Source: Pseudomonadota bacterium
Lineage (GTDB): Bacteria; Pseudomonadota; Alphaproteobacteria; Acetobacterales; Acetobacteraceae
Assembly: GCA_021845985.1 (NCBI GenBank)
Contig: JAJZES010000025.1
Coordinates: forward strand, 1 to 60,117
Direction of reading: 5' to 3'
Length of the DNA stretch: 60,117 bases
Shown here: positions 40,226-48,233 of the stretch, piece after piece
How the letters are laid out: every line of letters begins with the position of its first letter
Numbering within the stretch: position 1 is the first letter of the stretch
Position numbers and translations under genes: made by a program
Notes under the pieces: model-generated
Database searches by the model: none
Seen by the model: only the letters and a program-made list of their open reading frames with translations
What the model was told of the DNA's origin: nothing

Positions 40226-41080
40226 ATGAGCAGCGACACGCACGCCGTCGGCACGCTTCCCGTGAGTTCCGGGCTGAAGCAGCCGTATCACCTCGTCGAT
40301 CCGAGTCCGTGGCCGCTGGTCGGCGCGCTCGGCGGCGGTCTGACTGTGCTCGGCATCATTTTTGCGGCGCATTACGGCAGCTTTGTCACCCTCATCATCG
40401 GCCTCGCCGTGGTGCTCGCGACGATGTTCTTCTGGTGGCGCGACGTGCTGCGCGAGAGCAGCACGCCAGGGGTGCATTCCCCGGTCGTCCGGCTCGGGCT
40501 GCGCTACGGGATGATGCTGTTCATCACCAGCGAGGTGATGTTCTTCGTCGCCTTCTTCTGGGCGTTCTTCCACTTCGCCCTGTATCCCGAGCATGTCGCG
40601 GGCGACACCGCCGGCATCTGGCCGCCGCCCGGCATCCACACCTTCGATCCGTTCCACCTGCCGCTGCTCAACACCATGCTGCTGCTGCTGTCCGGCACCA
40701 CCATCACCTGGGCACATCATTCGCTGCTCGAGAACAACCGCCGCGGGCTGGTGGTCGGGCTGGCGCTGACGGTGCTGCTCGGCCTGTCGTTCACGTTCTG
40801 TCAGGCGATGGAGTATTCCGACGCGCCGTTCCACTTCTCCGGCGGCGGCGTCTATCCGGCGACGTTCTTCCTGGCCACCGGGTTCCACGGCTTTCACGTC
40901 ATCGTCGGCACGCTGTTCCTGCTGGTCTGCTTCTTCCGCGCCCGCGCCGGGCAGTTCACCCCGCAGCGCCATTTCGGCTTCGAGGCGGCGGCGTGGTACT
41001 GGCACTTCGTCGATGTCGTGTGGCTGTTCCTGTTCGTCTGCATCTATCTCTGGGGCGCCGGGCCGATCGCCGGCGAATAG
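40226..41080 (+). CDS. ctaE: Cytochrome c oxidase subunit III
   Basis: A 284-aa inner-membrane subunit of the aa3-type oxidase with seven hydrophobic helices. Conserved parts are 'KQPYHLVDPSPWPLVGALGG', 'GLRYGMMLFITSEVMFFVAF', 'WAHHSLLENNRR', 'ATGFHGFHVIVGTLFLLVCF' and the C-terminal 'WYWHFVDVVWLFLFVCIYLW'. It stabilises subunit I and the proton pathway. The genes for subunits I and II are not adjacent; DUF983 and SURF1 follow in an operon. Confidence 0.96.
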   Translation: MSSDTHAVGTLPVSSGLKQPYHLVDPSPWPLVGALGGGLTVLGIIFAAHYGSFVTLIIGLAVVLATMFFWWRDVLRESSTPGVHSPVVRLGLRYGMMLFITSEVMFFVAFFWAFFHFALYPEHVAGDTAGIWPPPGIHTFDPFHLPLLNTMLLLLSGTTITWAHHSLLENNRRGLVVGLALTVLLGLSFTFCQAMEYSDAPFHFSGGGVYPATFFLATGFHGFHVIVGTLFLLVCFFRARAGQFTPQRHFGFEAAAWYWHFVDVVWLFLFVCIYLWGAGPIAGE

Positions 41081-41090
41081 CAGGGTGGCG

Positions 41091-41447
41091 ATGCCGGCGG
41101 CGCCGTCGCTGATCTCTGTGGCGCTGCGCTGCCGGTGCCCCCGCTGCGGCGATGGCAATCTCTATCGTGGCCTGCTGACGGTGCGCGAAACCTGCCCGGT
41201 GTGCGGCCTGGACCTGCGCGAGAGCGACACCGGTGACGGGCCGGCGGTGCTGGTGATGTTTTTTCTCTGCATCGTCATCATCGGCGCCGCCATCGGCGTC
41301 GAGATCCGTTTCGCCCCGCCGCTCTGGGTGCATGCCGTGCTGTGGCCGCCGATCACCCTCGGCCTGGCGCTGCTGATCATGCGTCCGGCCAAGGCGGCGA
41401 TGGTGGCGCTGCAGTTCCGCACCCGCTCCAGCGAGATGGGGTTGTGA
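41091..41447 (+). CDS. DUF983 family membrane protein
   Basis: A 118-aa protein with an N-terminal zinc-ribbon-like pair, 'CRCPRCGDGNLYRG' and 'CPVCGLDL', followed by two membrane helices ('AVLVMFFLCIVIIGAAIG', 'VLWPPITLGLALLIM'). DUF983 genes typically lie between ctaE and SURF1 in alphaproteobacteria and are presumed to assist oxidase assembly; the role is unproven. ATG 41091 starts 10 bp after ctaE, with GGGTGG before it. Its stop overlaps the SURF1 start. Confidence 0.9.
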   Translation: MPAAPSLISVALRCRCPRCGDGNLYRGLLTVRETCPVCGLDLRESDTGDGPAVLVMFFLCIVIIGAAIGVEIRFAPPLWVHAVLWPPITLGLALLIMRPAKAAMVALQFRTRSSEMGL

Positions 41448-42124
41448 TCCGGCGCCTGCTCGTCCCGACCCTCAGCACCGTGGTCATGCTGGCGATCCTG
41501 CTCGGCCTCGGCACCTGGCAGGTGCATCGGCTGCGCTGGAAACAGGCGCTGCTGGCGCAGATCGCCGCCGCCGAGCAGGCGCCCGCAGTGCCGCTGCCGG
41601 CCGCGCCGCCGCCGTTTGCCAAAGTGCGCGCCAGCGGCCGGCTGCGCCGCGATCTGGCGGCGCTGTATGGCGCCGAGGTGCATGACATGGCCCAGGGGCC
41701 GGTGCTCGGCGGGCAGTTTCTGGTGCCGCTGGAACGGCGCGGGGCGCCGCCGCTGCTGGTCGATCTCGGCTGGGTGCCGGGACAGCACCCGCCGCTCGAC
41801 CTGCCGGCGGGCGATACCGAGATCGAGGGCTATGTCCGCCCCGCCGAGCATGCCGGGCTGTTTTCCGCCACCGACGACGTGGCGGGGCGGGCCTTCTACA
41901 CGCTCGACCCGGAGAAGATCGGCGCCGCCCTCGGCCTGCCGGCGGTGGCGCCGTTCACCCTGGTCGCGCTGGGGCCGCCGCCCGCCGCCGGCTGGCCGGA
42001 GCCGGCGCAGCATTTGCCGCAGCCGCCCAACAATCATCTGCAATATGCGCTGACCTGGTTCGGGCTGGCCGGGGTGCTGCTGGTGATTTTCGTCCTCCAT
42101 GTCCGCAAGGTGGTGCGCCCATGA
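41444..42124 (+). CDS. SURF1 family cytochrome oxidase assembly protein
   Basis: A 226-aa protein with the SURF1 plan: one N-terminal membrane helix ('VPTLSTVVMLAILLGLGTWQ' with the conserved GxWQ), a periplasmic domain ('RRDLAALYGAEVHDMAQGPV', 'LLVDLGWVPGQ'), and a C-terminal helix after 'NNHLQYALTWFGLAGVLLVI'. It helps insert heme a into subunit I. GTG 41444 overlaps the DUF983 stop (GTGA). Confidence 0.93.
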   Translation: MIRRLLVPTLSTVVMLAILLGLGTWQVHRLRWKQALLAQIAAAEQAPAVPLPAAPPPFAKVRASGRLRRDLAALYGAEVHDMAQGPVLGGQFLVPLERRGAPPLLVDLGWVPGQHPPLDLPAGDTEIEGYVRPAEHAGLFSATDDVAGRAFYTLDPEKIGAALGLPAVAPFTLVALGPPPAAGWPEPAQHLPQPPNNHLQYALTWFGLAGVLLVIFVLHVRKVVRP

Positions 42125-43602
42125 CCGCTTATCACCGGCTCACCGCCCGCTTCACCCGCATCGCCACGGTCAACGAGGCCGCCGCCATGCTCGGCTGGGA
42201 TGCCGCGACGATGATGCCGCCCGGCGGCGGCGCGGCGCGTGGCGACCAGCTCGCGGTGCTCGCCGGCCTCGCCCACGCCCTGCTCACCGCGCCGGAGACC
42301 GCGGCCGACCTCGCCGCCGCCAGCAGCAGCGGCGAGGCGTGGCAGGACGCCAACCTCGCCCTGATGCGCCACGCCCACACCCGCGCCACCGCGATGCCGG
42401 CCGATCTGGTGGAGGCGCAGGCGCGCGCCAACTCGGCCTGCGAGAAAGTGTGGCGGGAGGCGCGCGCCGCCGCCGATTTCGCCCGCGTCGTCCCGCAACT
42501 GACCGAGGTGATCCGCCTCGTCCGCGAACAGGCCGCCGCCCTCGCCCCGGCGCTCGGCCTGTCGCCATACGACGCGCTGATGGACGGGTTCCAGCGCGGC
42601 ATCGGTAGCGCCGACGTAGCCCCGGTGTTCGCCGCCTACGAGACCTTCCTGGCCGACGCCCTGCCGCGCGCCGAGGCGATCCAGGCGGCGCGCCCGGCGC
42701 CGCAGCGCCCCGCCGGCCCGTTCGCCGAGGCGACGCAGGAGGCGCTGTGCCGCCATCTCGCCGAGGCCGCCGGGCTGGAGCCGGCGCATGCGCGGCTGGA
42801 TCGCTCGGCGCATCCGTTCTGCGGCGGCACGCCGACCGATGTGCGGATCACCACCCGCTACGACCCGGAGGATTTCGGCCGCGCCCTGTTGGGCGTGATG
42901 CACGAGACCGGCCATGCCCTGTATGAGCGCGGCCTGCCCGCCGCCTATGCCCGCCTGCCGGTCGGCGAGGCCGCCGGCATGGCGGCGCATGAAAGCCAGT
43001 CGCTGCTGATCGAGATGCAGGCGTGCCGCTCGGACGCCTATCTGTCATGGCTGGCGCCGCTGCTGCTGGAGCGGTTCGGCGGCGACCCGGCACCGTACCA
43101 TCCGGCCAATCTCGGCCAACTGTGGCGCCGGGTCGGCCGCGGCTGCATCCGCGTCGATGCCGACGAGATGACCTATCCGGCGCACATCATCCTGCGCTTC
43201 CGGCTGGAACAGGCGCTGGTGGCGGGCGAGCTTGCCGTTGCCGACCTGCCCGGCGCCTGGAATGACGGCCTGCGCGCGCTGCTCGGCATCACCCCGCCCG
43301 ACGACGCGCAGGGCTGTCTGCAGGACATCCACTGGTACGACGGCGCGGTCGGTTATTTCCCCAGCTATACGCTCGGCGCGATGGCGGCGGCGCAACTGAT
43401 GGCGGCGGCGCGGCGAGTGCTGCCCGATCTCGATGCGGCGCTCGGCCGCGGCGACCTGCGCCCGCTGGTGGCGTGGCTGCGCCGCGAGGTGCACGGTCGG
43501 GGCAGCCTGCTCGGCTTCAACGACCTGCTCCGCGCCGCCACCGGCAAGCCACTCGATCCGGCCGATTTCACCGCCCATCTGACGGCGCGCTACCTGACAT
43601 AA
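42121..43602 (+). CDS. Carboxypeptidase M32 (thermostable carboxypeptidase 1 family)
   Basis: A 493-aa zinc metallocarboxypeptidase that removes C-terminal residues from peptides in the cytoplasm. The zinc motif HETGH is in 'LLGVMHETGHALYERGLPAA', with the following ligand Glu in 'MAAHESQSLLIEMQACRSDA'. 'HPFCGGTPTDVRITTRYDPE' and 'DEMTYPAHIILRFRLEQALV' are typical M32 blocks. ATG 42121 overlaps the SURF1 stop (ATGA), so it is cotranscribed with the oxidase assembly genes, although no functional link is known. The 3' end overlaps the convergent DUF1479 gene by 35 bp. Confidence 0.94.
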   Translation: MTAYHRLTARFTRIATVNEAAAMLGWDAATMMPPGGGAARGDQLAVLAGLAHALLTAPETAADLAAASSSGEAWQDANLALMRHAHTRATAMPADLVEAQARANSACEKVWREARAAADFARVVPQLTEVIRLVREQAAALAPALGLSPYDALMDGFQRGIGSADVAPVFAAYETFLADALPRAEAIQAARPAPQRPAGPFAEATQEALCRHLAEAAGLEPAHARLDRSAHPFCGGTPTDVRITTRYDPEDFGRALLGVMHETGHALYERGLPAAYARLPVGEAAGMAAHESQSLLIEMQACRSDAYLSWLAPLLLERFGGDPAPYHPANLGQLWRRVGRGCIRVDADEMTYPAHIILRFRLEQALVAGELAVADLPGAWNDGLRALLGITPPDDAQGCLQDIHWYDGAVGYFPSYTLGAMAAAQLMAAARRVLPDLDAALGRGDLRPLVAWLRREVHGRGSLLGFNDLLRAATGKPLDPADFTAHLTARYLT

Positions 43603-44788
43603 GCCCCATCTGCCGGCGGCCCGCGGCGTCCAGCAGCTCGGGTCCGGCGCGGCCGGTGAAGCGCGTCTCCAGATCGTCGGCGGGGAAGTCCGGCGGGCTG
43701 CGTCCGGCGACGAAGGCGGCGTATTGCGCCGGCAGCGCCGCGCGGTTGCGCGGGCAGTCCGGCGCCGCCGGGATATACATGACGTTGCTCGGCGCGCTGC
43801 CGTCATGCCGCGCCTCGACGGCGTGGATCAGGTCGGGATGCCACCACACGCTGTCGCCCGGCGCGACGCGCGGGATCGGCACCAGCGCGCGCAGCAGATC
43901 GGCGTGCCATTCCGCCACCGGCCGCAATGCACTGCCGCTCTCCGCCCCGCACAGCGACCCCGCCGGCACATCCGCCAGCAGCGGGCGCAGCAGCACCGCG
44001 GCGATGGCGCGCGCGATCGGCACCACCTGCAGGGTGCCGTCGCCCGGCCCCTGCGCGGTCAGCGCCGTCCAACCCTGCCAACTGCGGAACGCGGCGCAGG
44101 CATTGCGGTCGGGGCCGGTCGCCGCCACCCGCCCGGCGGCAGCGAACGGGTCGAAGCCGGCGAGGTCGCCGGCGAACACCGCCCGATAGGGTACCCGCAT
44201 CGCCGGATCGAGCCAGCGTCCGGCGACACCGCCGTCGATATGCGGGCCGAGCGCCAGCATCGTGTCGCCCGGCAGGCGGCGGCGGATGCGGTCGGCATAG
44301 GTGCAGTCGCCATCCGGGTCGAACTGCCCGGACCAGTGCCACAGCCGGTTGAGCCAGCGCCGCAGCGTCGCCATGCGCGACGATTGCCGCGCCAGCACCT
44401 GCGGGCGCGACCAATAGACCGAATACATCTGCGGCGCGCCGCTGCCCCAGCGCCCCGGACGCAGCGCATGGCTGCGCGCATCGGCGCCGTTGGCGGCGAG
44501 ATAGTCGGCAATCTCCGCGTCCCAGGCGGCGGCCTGCGCCGGCGCAAAGGTGCCGCGCACGACGACGCAGCCGCGCCGGCGCACCAGCGCCGGCAGATCG
44601 GCCGGCACGCCGCCATGCTCGATCGCGGCGAAGCTGACGTCCGGAACCACCTCCTCCCCGTCGGCGACGCGCGCGGCGATTTCGGCCGCCTCGCCGGCAA
44701 TCGCGGCGATGCCGTCGGCGGCGGCGGCGTGGCCGATGACGGTCTGTTTGAGGGCGGCAATCTCGACCGGTGTGTTCATCCGGCGCAT
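43568..44788 (-). CDS. DUF1479 family protein (2OG-Fe(II) oxygenase-like)
   Basis: A 406-aa protein similar to YbiU-type DUF1479 proteins. 'RGCVVVRGTFAPAQAAAWDA', 'MYSVYWSRPQVLARQSSRMA', 'LGPHIDGGVAGRWLDP' and 'PVAEWHADLLRALVPIPRVA' plus 'VWWHPDLIHAVEARHDGSAP' suggest the jelly-roll fold with iron ligands H-x-D (HID) and a distal His (DLIHAVE). It probably hydroxylates a small substrate using 2-oxoglutarate, which is not known. ATG 44788 or 44779. It diverges from the riboswitch. Confidence 0.8.
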   Translation of the reverse strand: MRRMNTPVEIAALKQTVIGHAAAADGIAAIAGEAAEIAARVADGEEVVPDVSFAAIEHGGVPADLPALVRRRGCVVVRGTFAPAQAAAWDAEIADYLAANGADARSHALRPGRWGSGAPQMYSVYWSRPQVLARQSSRMATLRRWLNRLWHWSGQFDPDGDCTYADRIRRRLPGDTMLALGPHIDGGVAGRWLDPAMRVPYRAVFAGDLAGFDPFAAAGRVAATGPDRNACAAFRSWQGWTALTAQGPGDGTLQVVPIARAIAAVLLRPLLADVPAGSLCGAESGSALRPVAEWHADLLRALVPIPRVAPGDSVWWHPDLIHAVEARHDGSAPSNVMYIPAAPDCPRNRAALPAQYAAFVAGRSPPDFPADDLETRFTGRAGPELLDAAGRRQMGLMSGSAPSDGR

Positions 44789-44867
44789 CGCAGCCGATCG
44801 GCGCGCCTGCGGCAAGCGGCGGATGACGGCTTGCCGCGCCGCCGGCTGCGGGCCTAGGGTCGGGCGT

Positions 44868-45087
44868 CGATGGTCCCGCGCGAGCGGGTGAAAAGGGAAC
44901 GTCGTGCGCCCCGGCCGGGCCGGTCTGGTCCGGGGGCAAGTCGGCGGCTGCCCCCGCAACTGTCAGCGGTGAGCCGCCGGGCCGTCCGCTCTGGCACGCA
45001 AGCGCCAGGGCGGGTCACTGGACCCGCGCCGGGTCCGGGAAGACAGGTCCGGCGGCGTCGATCCGTGAGCCAGGAGACCTGCCATCG
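44868..45087 (+). promoter_or_regulatory. Cobalamin riboswitch
   Basis: CGATGG (44868-44873) pairs with CCATCG (45082-45087) to close the element. In between are the conserved parts: 'GTGAAAAGGGAAC' near the 5' side, the core box GCTGCCCCCGCAACTGT (44947-44963), CACTGG (45016-45021), GGGAAG (45037-45042) and the 3' box GTGAGCCAGGAGACCTGCC (45065-45083). Binding of adenosylcobalamin should shut off the cobalt/nickel permease starting 51 bases later. Confidence 0.95.
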
Positions 45088-45138
45088 TCGCGCCGACCAA
45101 GGCCGCCGTGCGGGGTGCATCGTGGCGCGGAGTGGACC

Positions 45139-46197
45139 ATGCGGACCATGCTGGGGCAAATGTTCGACGATCGCGCCGGCCGGCTGCGCCACAAGCTGAT
45201 CGGTCTCTACGGCGTGCTGATCCTCGGCAACCTCGCCGCCTGGGGCTGGACGCTGGCGCTGTTCCACCAACGGCCGATCCTGCTCGGCACCGCCCTGCTC
45301 GCCTACGGCTTCGGCCTGCGCCACGCCGTCGATGCCGACCACATCGCCGCCATCGACAACGTCACCCGCAAGCTGATGCAGGAGGGCCGGCGCCCGGTCG
45401 GGATCGGCTTCTTCTTCGCCCTCGGTCATGCCACGGTGGTGATCCTGGCGGCCGCCGCCATCGCCCTCACCACCACCGCGCTCTCGACCCGCTTCGCCCA
45501 GTTCAGGACCGTCGGCGCGGTGGTCAGCACGCTGGTCTCGGCAGGTTTCCTGTTCATCATCGCCTTTGCCAATTTGGCAATCCTGCGCTCGGTCTGGCGC
45601 ACCTTCCGCCATGTCAGCCGGGGCGGGCGCTATGTGGACGAGGATTTCGACATCCTGCTCAACAGCCGCGGCCTGCTGGCACGACTGTTCCGCCCGCTGT
45701 TCCGTCTGGTGCGTGCGAGCTGGCACATGTTTCCGCTCGGCTTCCTGTTCGGCCTCGGCTTCGACACCGCGACCGAGGTTGCCCTGCTCGGCATTTCGGC
45801 GACGCAGGCGGCGCAGGGCACGTCGATCTGGTCGATCATGGTGTTCCCGGCGCTGTTCGCCGCCGGCATGTCGCTGATCGACACCACCGACGGCGTGCTG
45901 ATGCTCGGCGCCTACGACTGGGCCTTCATCAAGCCGATCCGCAAGCTCTATTACAACCTCACCATCACCCTGGTCTCGGTGATGGTGGCGTTCCTGATCG
46001 GTGGCATCGAGGCGCTCGGCCTCGTCGCCGATCAGTTCGCACTGACCGGCTGGTTCTGGGACGGCATCGGCGCGCTCAACGACAATTTCAACGGTCTCGG
46101 CTTCGTCATCATCTTTGTTTTCATCGTCGCCTGGATCGGCTCGCTGATCGTCTATCGCTATCGCCGGCTCGATGAGATCACCCTCTCGCCGCACTGA
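45139..46197 (+). CDS. Nickel/cobalt transporter, NiCoT (HoxN/NixA) family
   Basis: A 352-aa permease with about eight membrane helices. The signature 'FGLRHAVDADHIAAIDNVTR' (helix 2, metal-binding His and Asp) is complete, and further motifs 'GFFFALGHATVVILAAAAIA', 'FLFGLGFDTATEVALLGISA' and 'LFAAGMSLIDTTDGVLMLGA' match the family. Start ATG 45139 has GGAG 6 bases upstream. The cobalamin riboswitch in its leader indicates that cobalt for B12 synthesis is the main substrate, although nickel for urease could also pass. Confidence 0.94.
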   Translation: MRTMLGQMFDDRAGRLRHKLIGLYGVLILGNLAAWGWTLALFHQRPILLGTALLAYGFGLRHAVDADHIAAIDNVTRKLMQEGRRPVGIGFFFALGHATVVILAAAAIALTTTALSTRFAQFRTVGAVVSTLVSAGFLFIIAFANLAILRSVWRTFRHVSRGGRYVDEDFDILLNSRGLLARLFRPLFRLVRASWHMFPLGFLFGLGFDTATEVALLGISATQAAQGTSIWSIMVFPALFAAGMSLIDTTDGVLMLGAYDWAFIKPIRKLYYNLTITLVSVMVAFLIGGIEALGLVADQFALTGWFWDGIGALNDNFNGLGFVIIFVFIVAWIGSLIVYRYRRLDEITLSPH

Positions 46198-46290
46198 ACG
46201 CCATGCCCTGCCCATGACGCTCCGCTGCCGACCGCGCCGCCACCGCACGTCACGGGTTGCCCGGCCGGCTGCGGCGTGTAGCCTTGCGCC

Positions 46291-47082
46291 ATGCTCCGCT
46301 GTTCCACCGTATTGCTGACCGGCGCCTCCAGCGGGATCGGCCGTGCCCTGGCGCTGGCGCTGGCCGCGCCGGGGGTGGTGCTGCATCTCGGCGGGCGCGA
46401 TGCGGCGCGGCTGGAGGCGGTCGCCGCCGACTGCCGCGCGCGCGGCGCCGAGGCGCGGCCATACGCCATCGACGTGACCGACGCCGCCGGCATGGCGGGC
46501 TGGATCGCCGGCGGCGGCCGGCTCGATCTGGTGATTGCCAATGCCGGCATCTCGGCCGGCAGTTTCGGCGCGGCGGCGGAGACCGCGGCGCAGACCCGCG
46601 CCATTTTCGCCGTCAACCTGGACGGCATGCTGAACACCGCCCTGCCGGCGCTGGCCGCGATGCGGGCGCAGCCGCCGGGGGCGGACGGGCTGCGCGGGCG
46701 CATCGCCGTCGTCGCCTCGATCGCCGCCTTCGTCGCCGCGCCGGGTGCGCCATCGTATTGCGCGTCGAAGGCGGCCGCGGATGCCTGGGCGGTCGGCACC
46801 GCACCCCTGGCGCGCCAGCAGGGCATCGCGATCACCAGCATCTGCCCCGGCTACATCCGCACGCCGATGACCGCCGGCAACCGCTTTCCGATGCCCGGCC
46901 TGATGGATGCCGAACGCGCCGCCGCGGTCATCCTGCGCGGCATCGCCGCCGGGCGCGGGCGCGTCGCCTTTCCGTGGTGGATGGCTGCCGCGGCGCAGCT
47001 CGCCGGGGCGCTGCCGCCGGCGCTGACCGACCGCCTCGCCGGCGGCGTGCCAGGCAAGGCGCGCTTGCCCTCCTCCGGCTGA
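46291..47082 (+). CDS. SDR family oxidoreductase
   Basis: A 263-aa short-chain dehydrogenase. 'VLLTGASSGIGRALALALAA' is the cofactor loop, 'LVIANAGISAGSF' the NAG strand, 'IAVVASIAAFVAAPGAPSYCASKAAADAW' carries the catalytic Ser and YxxxK, and 'ICPGYIRTPM' the PG motif. 'GGRDAARLEAVAADCRARGA' hints at NADP(H). The substrate is unknown; it is similar to cell-surface or lipid-modifying SDRs. It stands between the cobalt permease and the MBL-fold gene. Confidence 0.92.
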   Translation: MLRCSTVLLTGASSGIGRALALALAAPGVVLHLGGRDAARLEAVAADCRARGAEARPYAIDVTDAAGMAGWIAGGGRLDLVIANAGISAGSFGAAAETAAQTRAIFAVNLDGMLNTALPALAAMRAQPPGADGLRGRIAVVASIAAFVAAPGAPSYCASKAAADAWAVGTAPLARQQGIAITSICPGYIRTPMTAGNRFPMPGLMDAERAAAVILRGIAAGRGRVAFPWWMAAAAQLAGALPPALTDRLAGGVPGKARLPSSG

Positions 47083-47121
47083 AGCCTACATCGGCACCAC
47101 AATGACAAGGGAGATCACGCG

Positions 47122-48009
47122 ATGACGCATGCCAATCCGGGCGTTTTTCACCGACAGGTCGGCGACGTGCTGGTCACGGCGCTGAATGACGGCCAGTTCG
47201 ATGCCTCGACCGGGCTGATCGTCGGGGTCTCCGGCGATGACTGCGAGGCGCTGCTGCGCGGCAGCTTCCGGGTGCTGCCGCCGCGCATCACCGTGTCCTG
47301 CTTCCTGCTGCGCATGGCCGGGCGGACGGTGCTGGTCGATGCCGGCGGCGGCGGCGCCTATGGCAATGTGCTCGGCCATGCCCGCGACGGTCTGGCGGCG
47401 GCCGGCGTCGCGCCGGAGACGGTCGATGCGGTGCTGGTCACCCACGCCCATGTCGATCACGTCATGGGGCTGCTGGACGCCTCGGGCAAGCCGGCGTTCG
47501 CCAAGGCGGAAATCATCATCAACGGCGTCGAGAGCGATTTCTGGCTGAGCGCCGACAACGCCGCCCGCGCCCCCGACGGGGCCAAGGATGCCTTCAAGAC
47601 GGCACAGACCGCGCTCGGCGCCTATCGCGACCGGCTGCGCAGCGTCGCCGACGGGGCGGAGGCGCTGCCCGGCATCTCCGCGCTGCATCTGCCCGGTCAC
47701 ACGCCGGGACATACCGGATGGATGGTGACATCGGGCAGCGACGCGCTGCTGATCTGGGGCGATGTCGTGCATCTGCCGGGCATTCAGTTCGCCCGCCCGG
47801 AAGCCGGGCTGGTGTTCGACACCGATGTCGGACAGGCCCGCGCCAGCCGCGCCCGCGCCTTCGACATGGCGGCGAGCGGCCGGGTCATGGTGGCCGGCAT
47901 GCATCTCGATTTCCCGGCCTTCGGCCATGTCGCGCGGCATGGCAGCGGCTATGCGTTCGAGCCGGCGGTGTGGATGCCGACCGCGACCGGCCCGTTCGCG
48001 CCGGCGTAA
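47122..48009 (+). CDS. MBL-fold metallohydrolase
   Basis: A 295-aa metallo-beta-lactamase-fold protein. The zinc site is 'VTHAHVDHVMGLLD' (HxHxDH), 'LPGHTPGHTGWMV' and 'LLIWGDVVHLPGIQF'; 'GMHLDFPAFGHVARHGSGYA' supplies the last His. 'GRTVLVDAGGGGAYGN' is the usual first beta strand. Related proteins include lactonases and hydrolases of unknown substrate. AGGGAG lies upstream. It ends before a 224-bp gap in which I find no convincing gene. Confidence 0.9.
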   Translation: MTHANPGVFHRQVGDVLVTALNDGQFDASTGLIVGVSGDDCEALLRGSFRVLPPRITVSCFLLRMAGRTVLVDAGGGGAYGNVLGHARDGLAAAGVAPETVDAVLVTHAHVDHVMGLLDASGKPAFAKAEIIINGVESDFWLSADNAARAPDGAKDAFKTAQTALGAYRDRLRSVADGAEALPGISALHLPGHTPGHTGWMVTSGSDALLIWGDVVHLPGIQFARPEAGLVFDTDVGQARASRARAFDMAASGRVMVAGMHLDFPAFGHVARHGSGYAFEPAVWMPTATGPFAPA

Positions 48010-48233
48010 TCAGGCGGCGCGCGACAGCGCCGTGACCAGGGCGGCGCGGCAGGTGCCGCGCCGACTTGGCGCGCGGATACGGCAGCTCGGCCGCCGTCGG
48101 CGGCGGCGGCGGCCGGGTGGCGCCGCGGCAGACCCTGGCCGAGCGCCCCGGCGGCGATGCGGATCGGCCCGCCGCTGCTTACGCTGCCGTCCCAACTCTT
48201 GTCTGTGCGTCCCAAACTGCGCCACGGGCGCGC

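Noticed and set aside
48010-48233. Possible small minus-strand gene between the MBL-fold and GGT-like genes
   Set aside because: Frames here are Arg/Ala/Pro low complexity with no ribosome binding site or family pattern.
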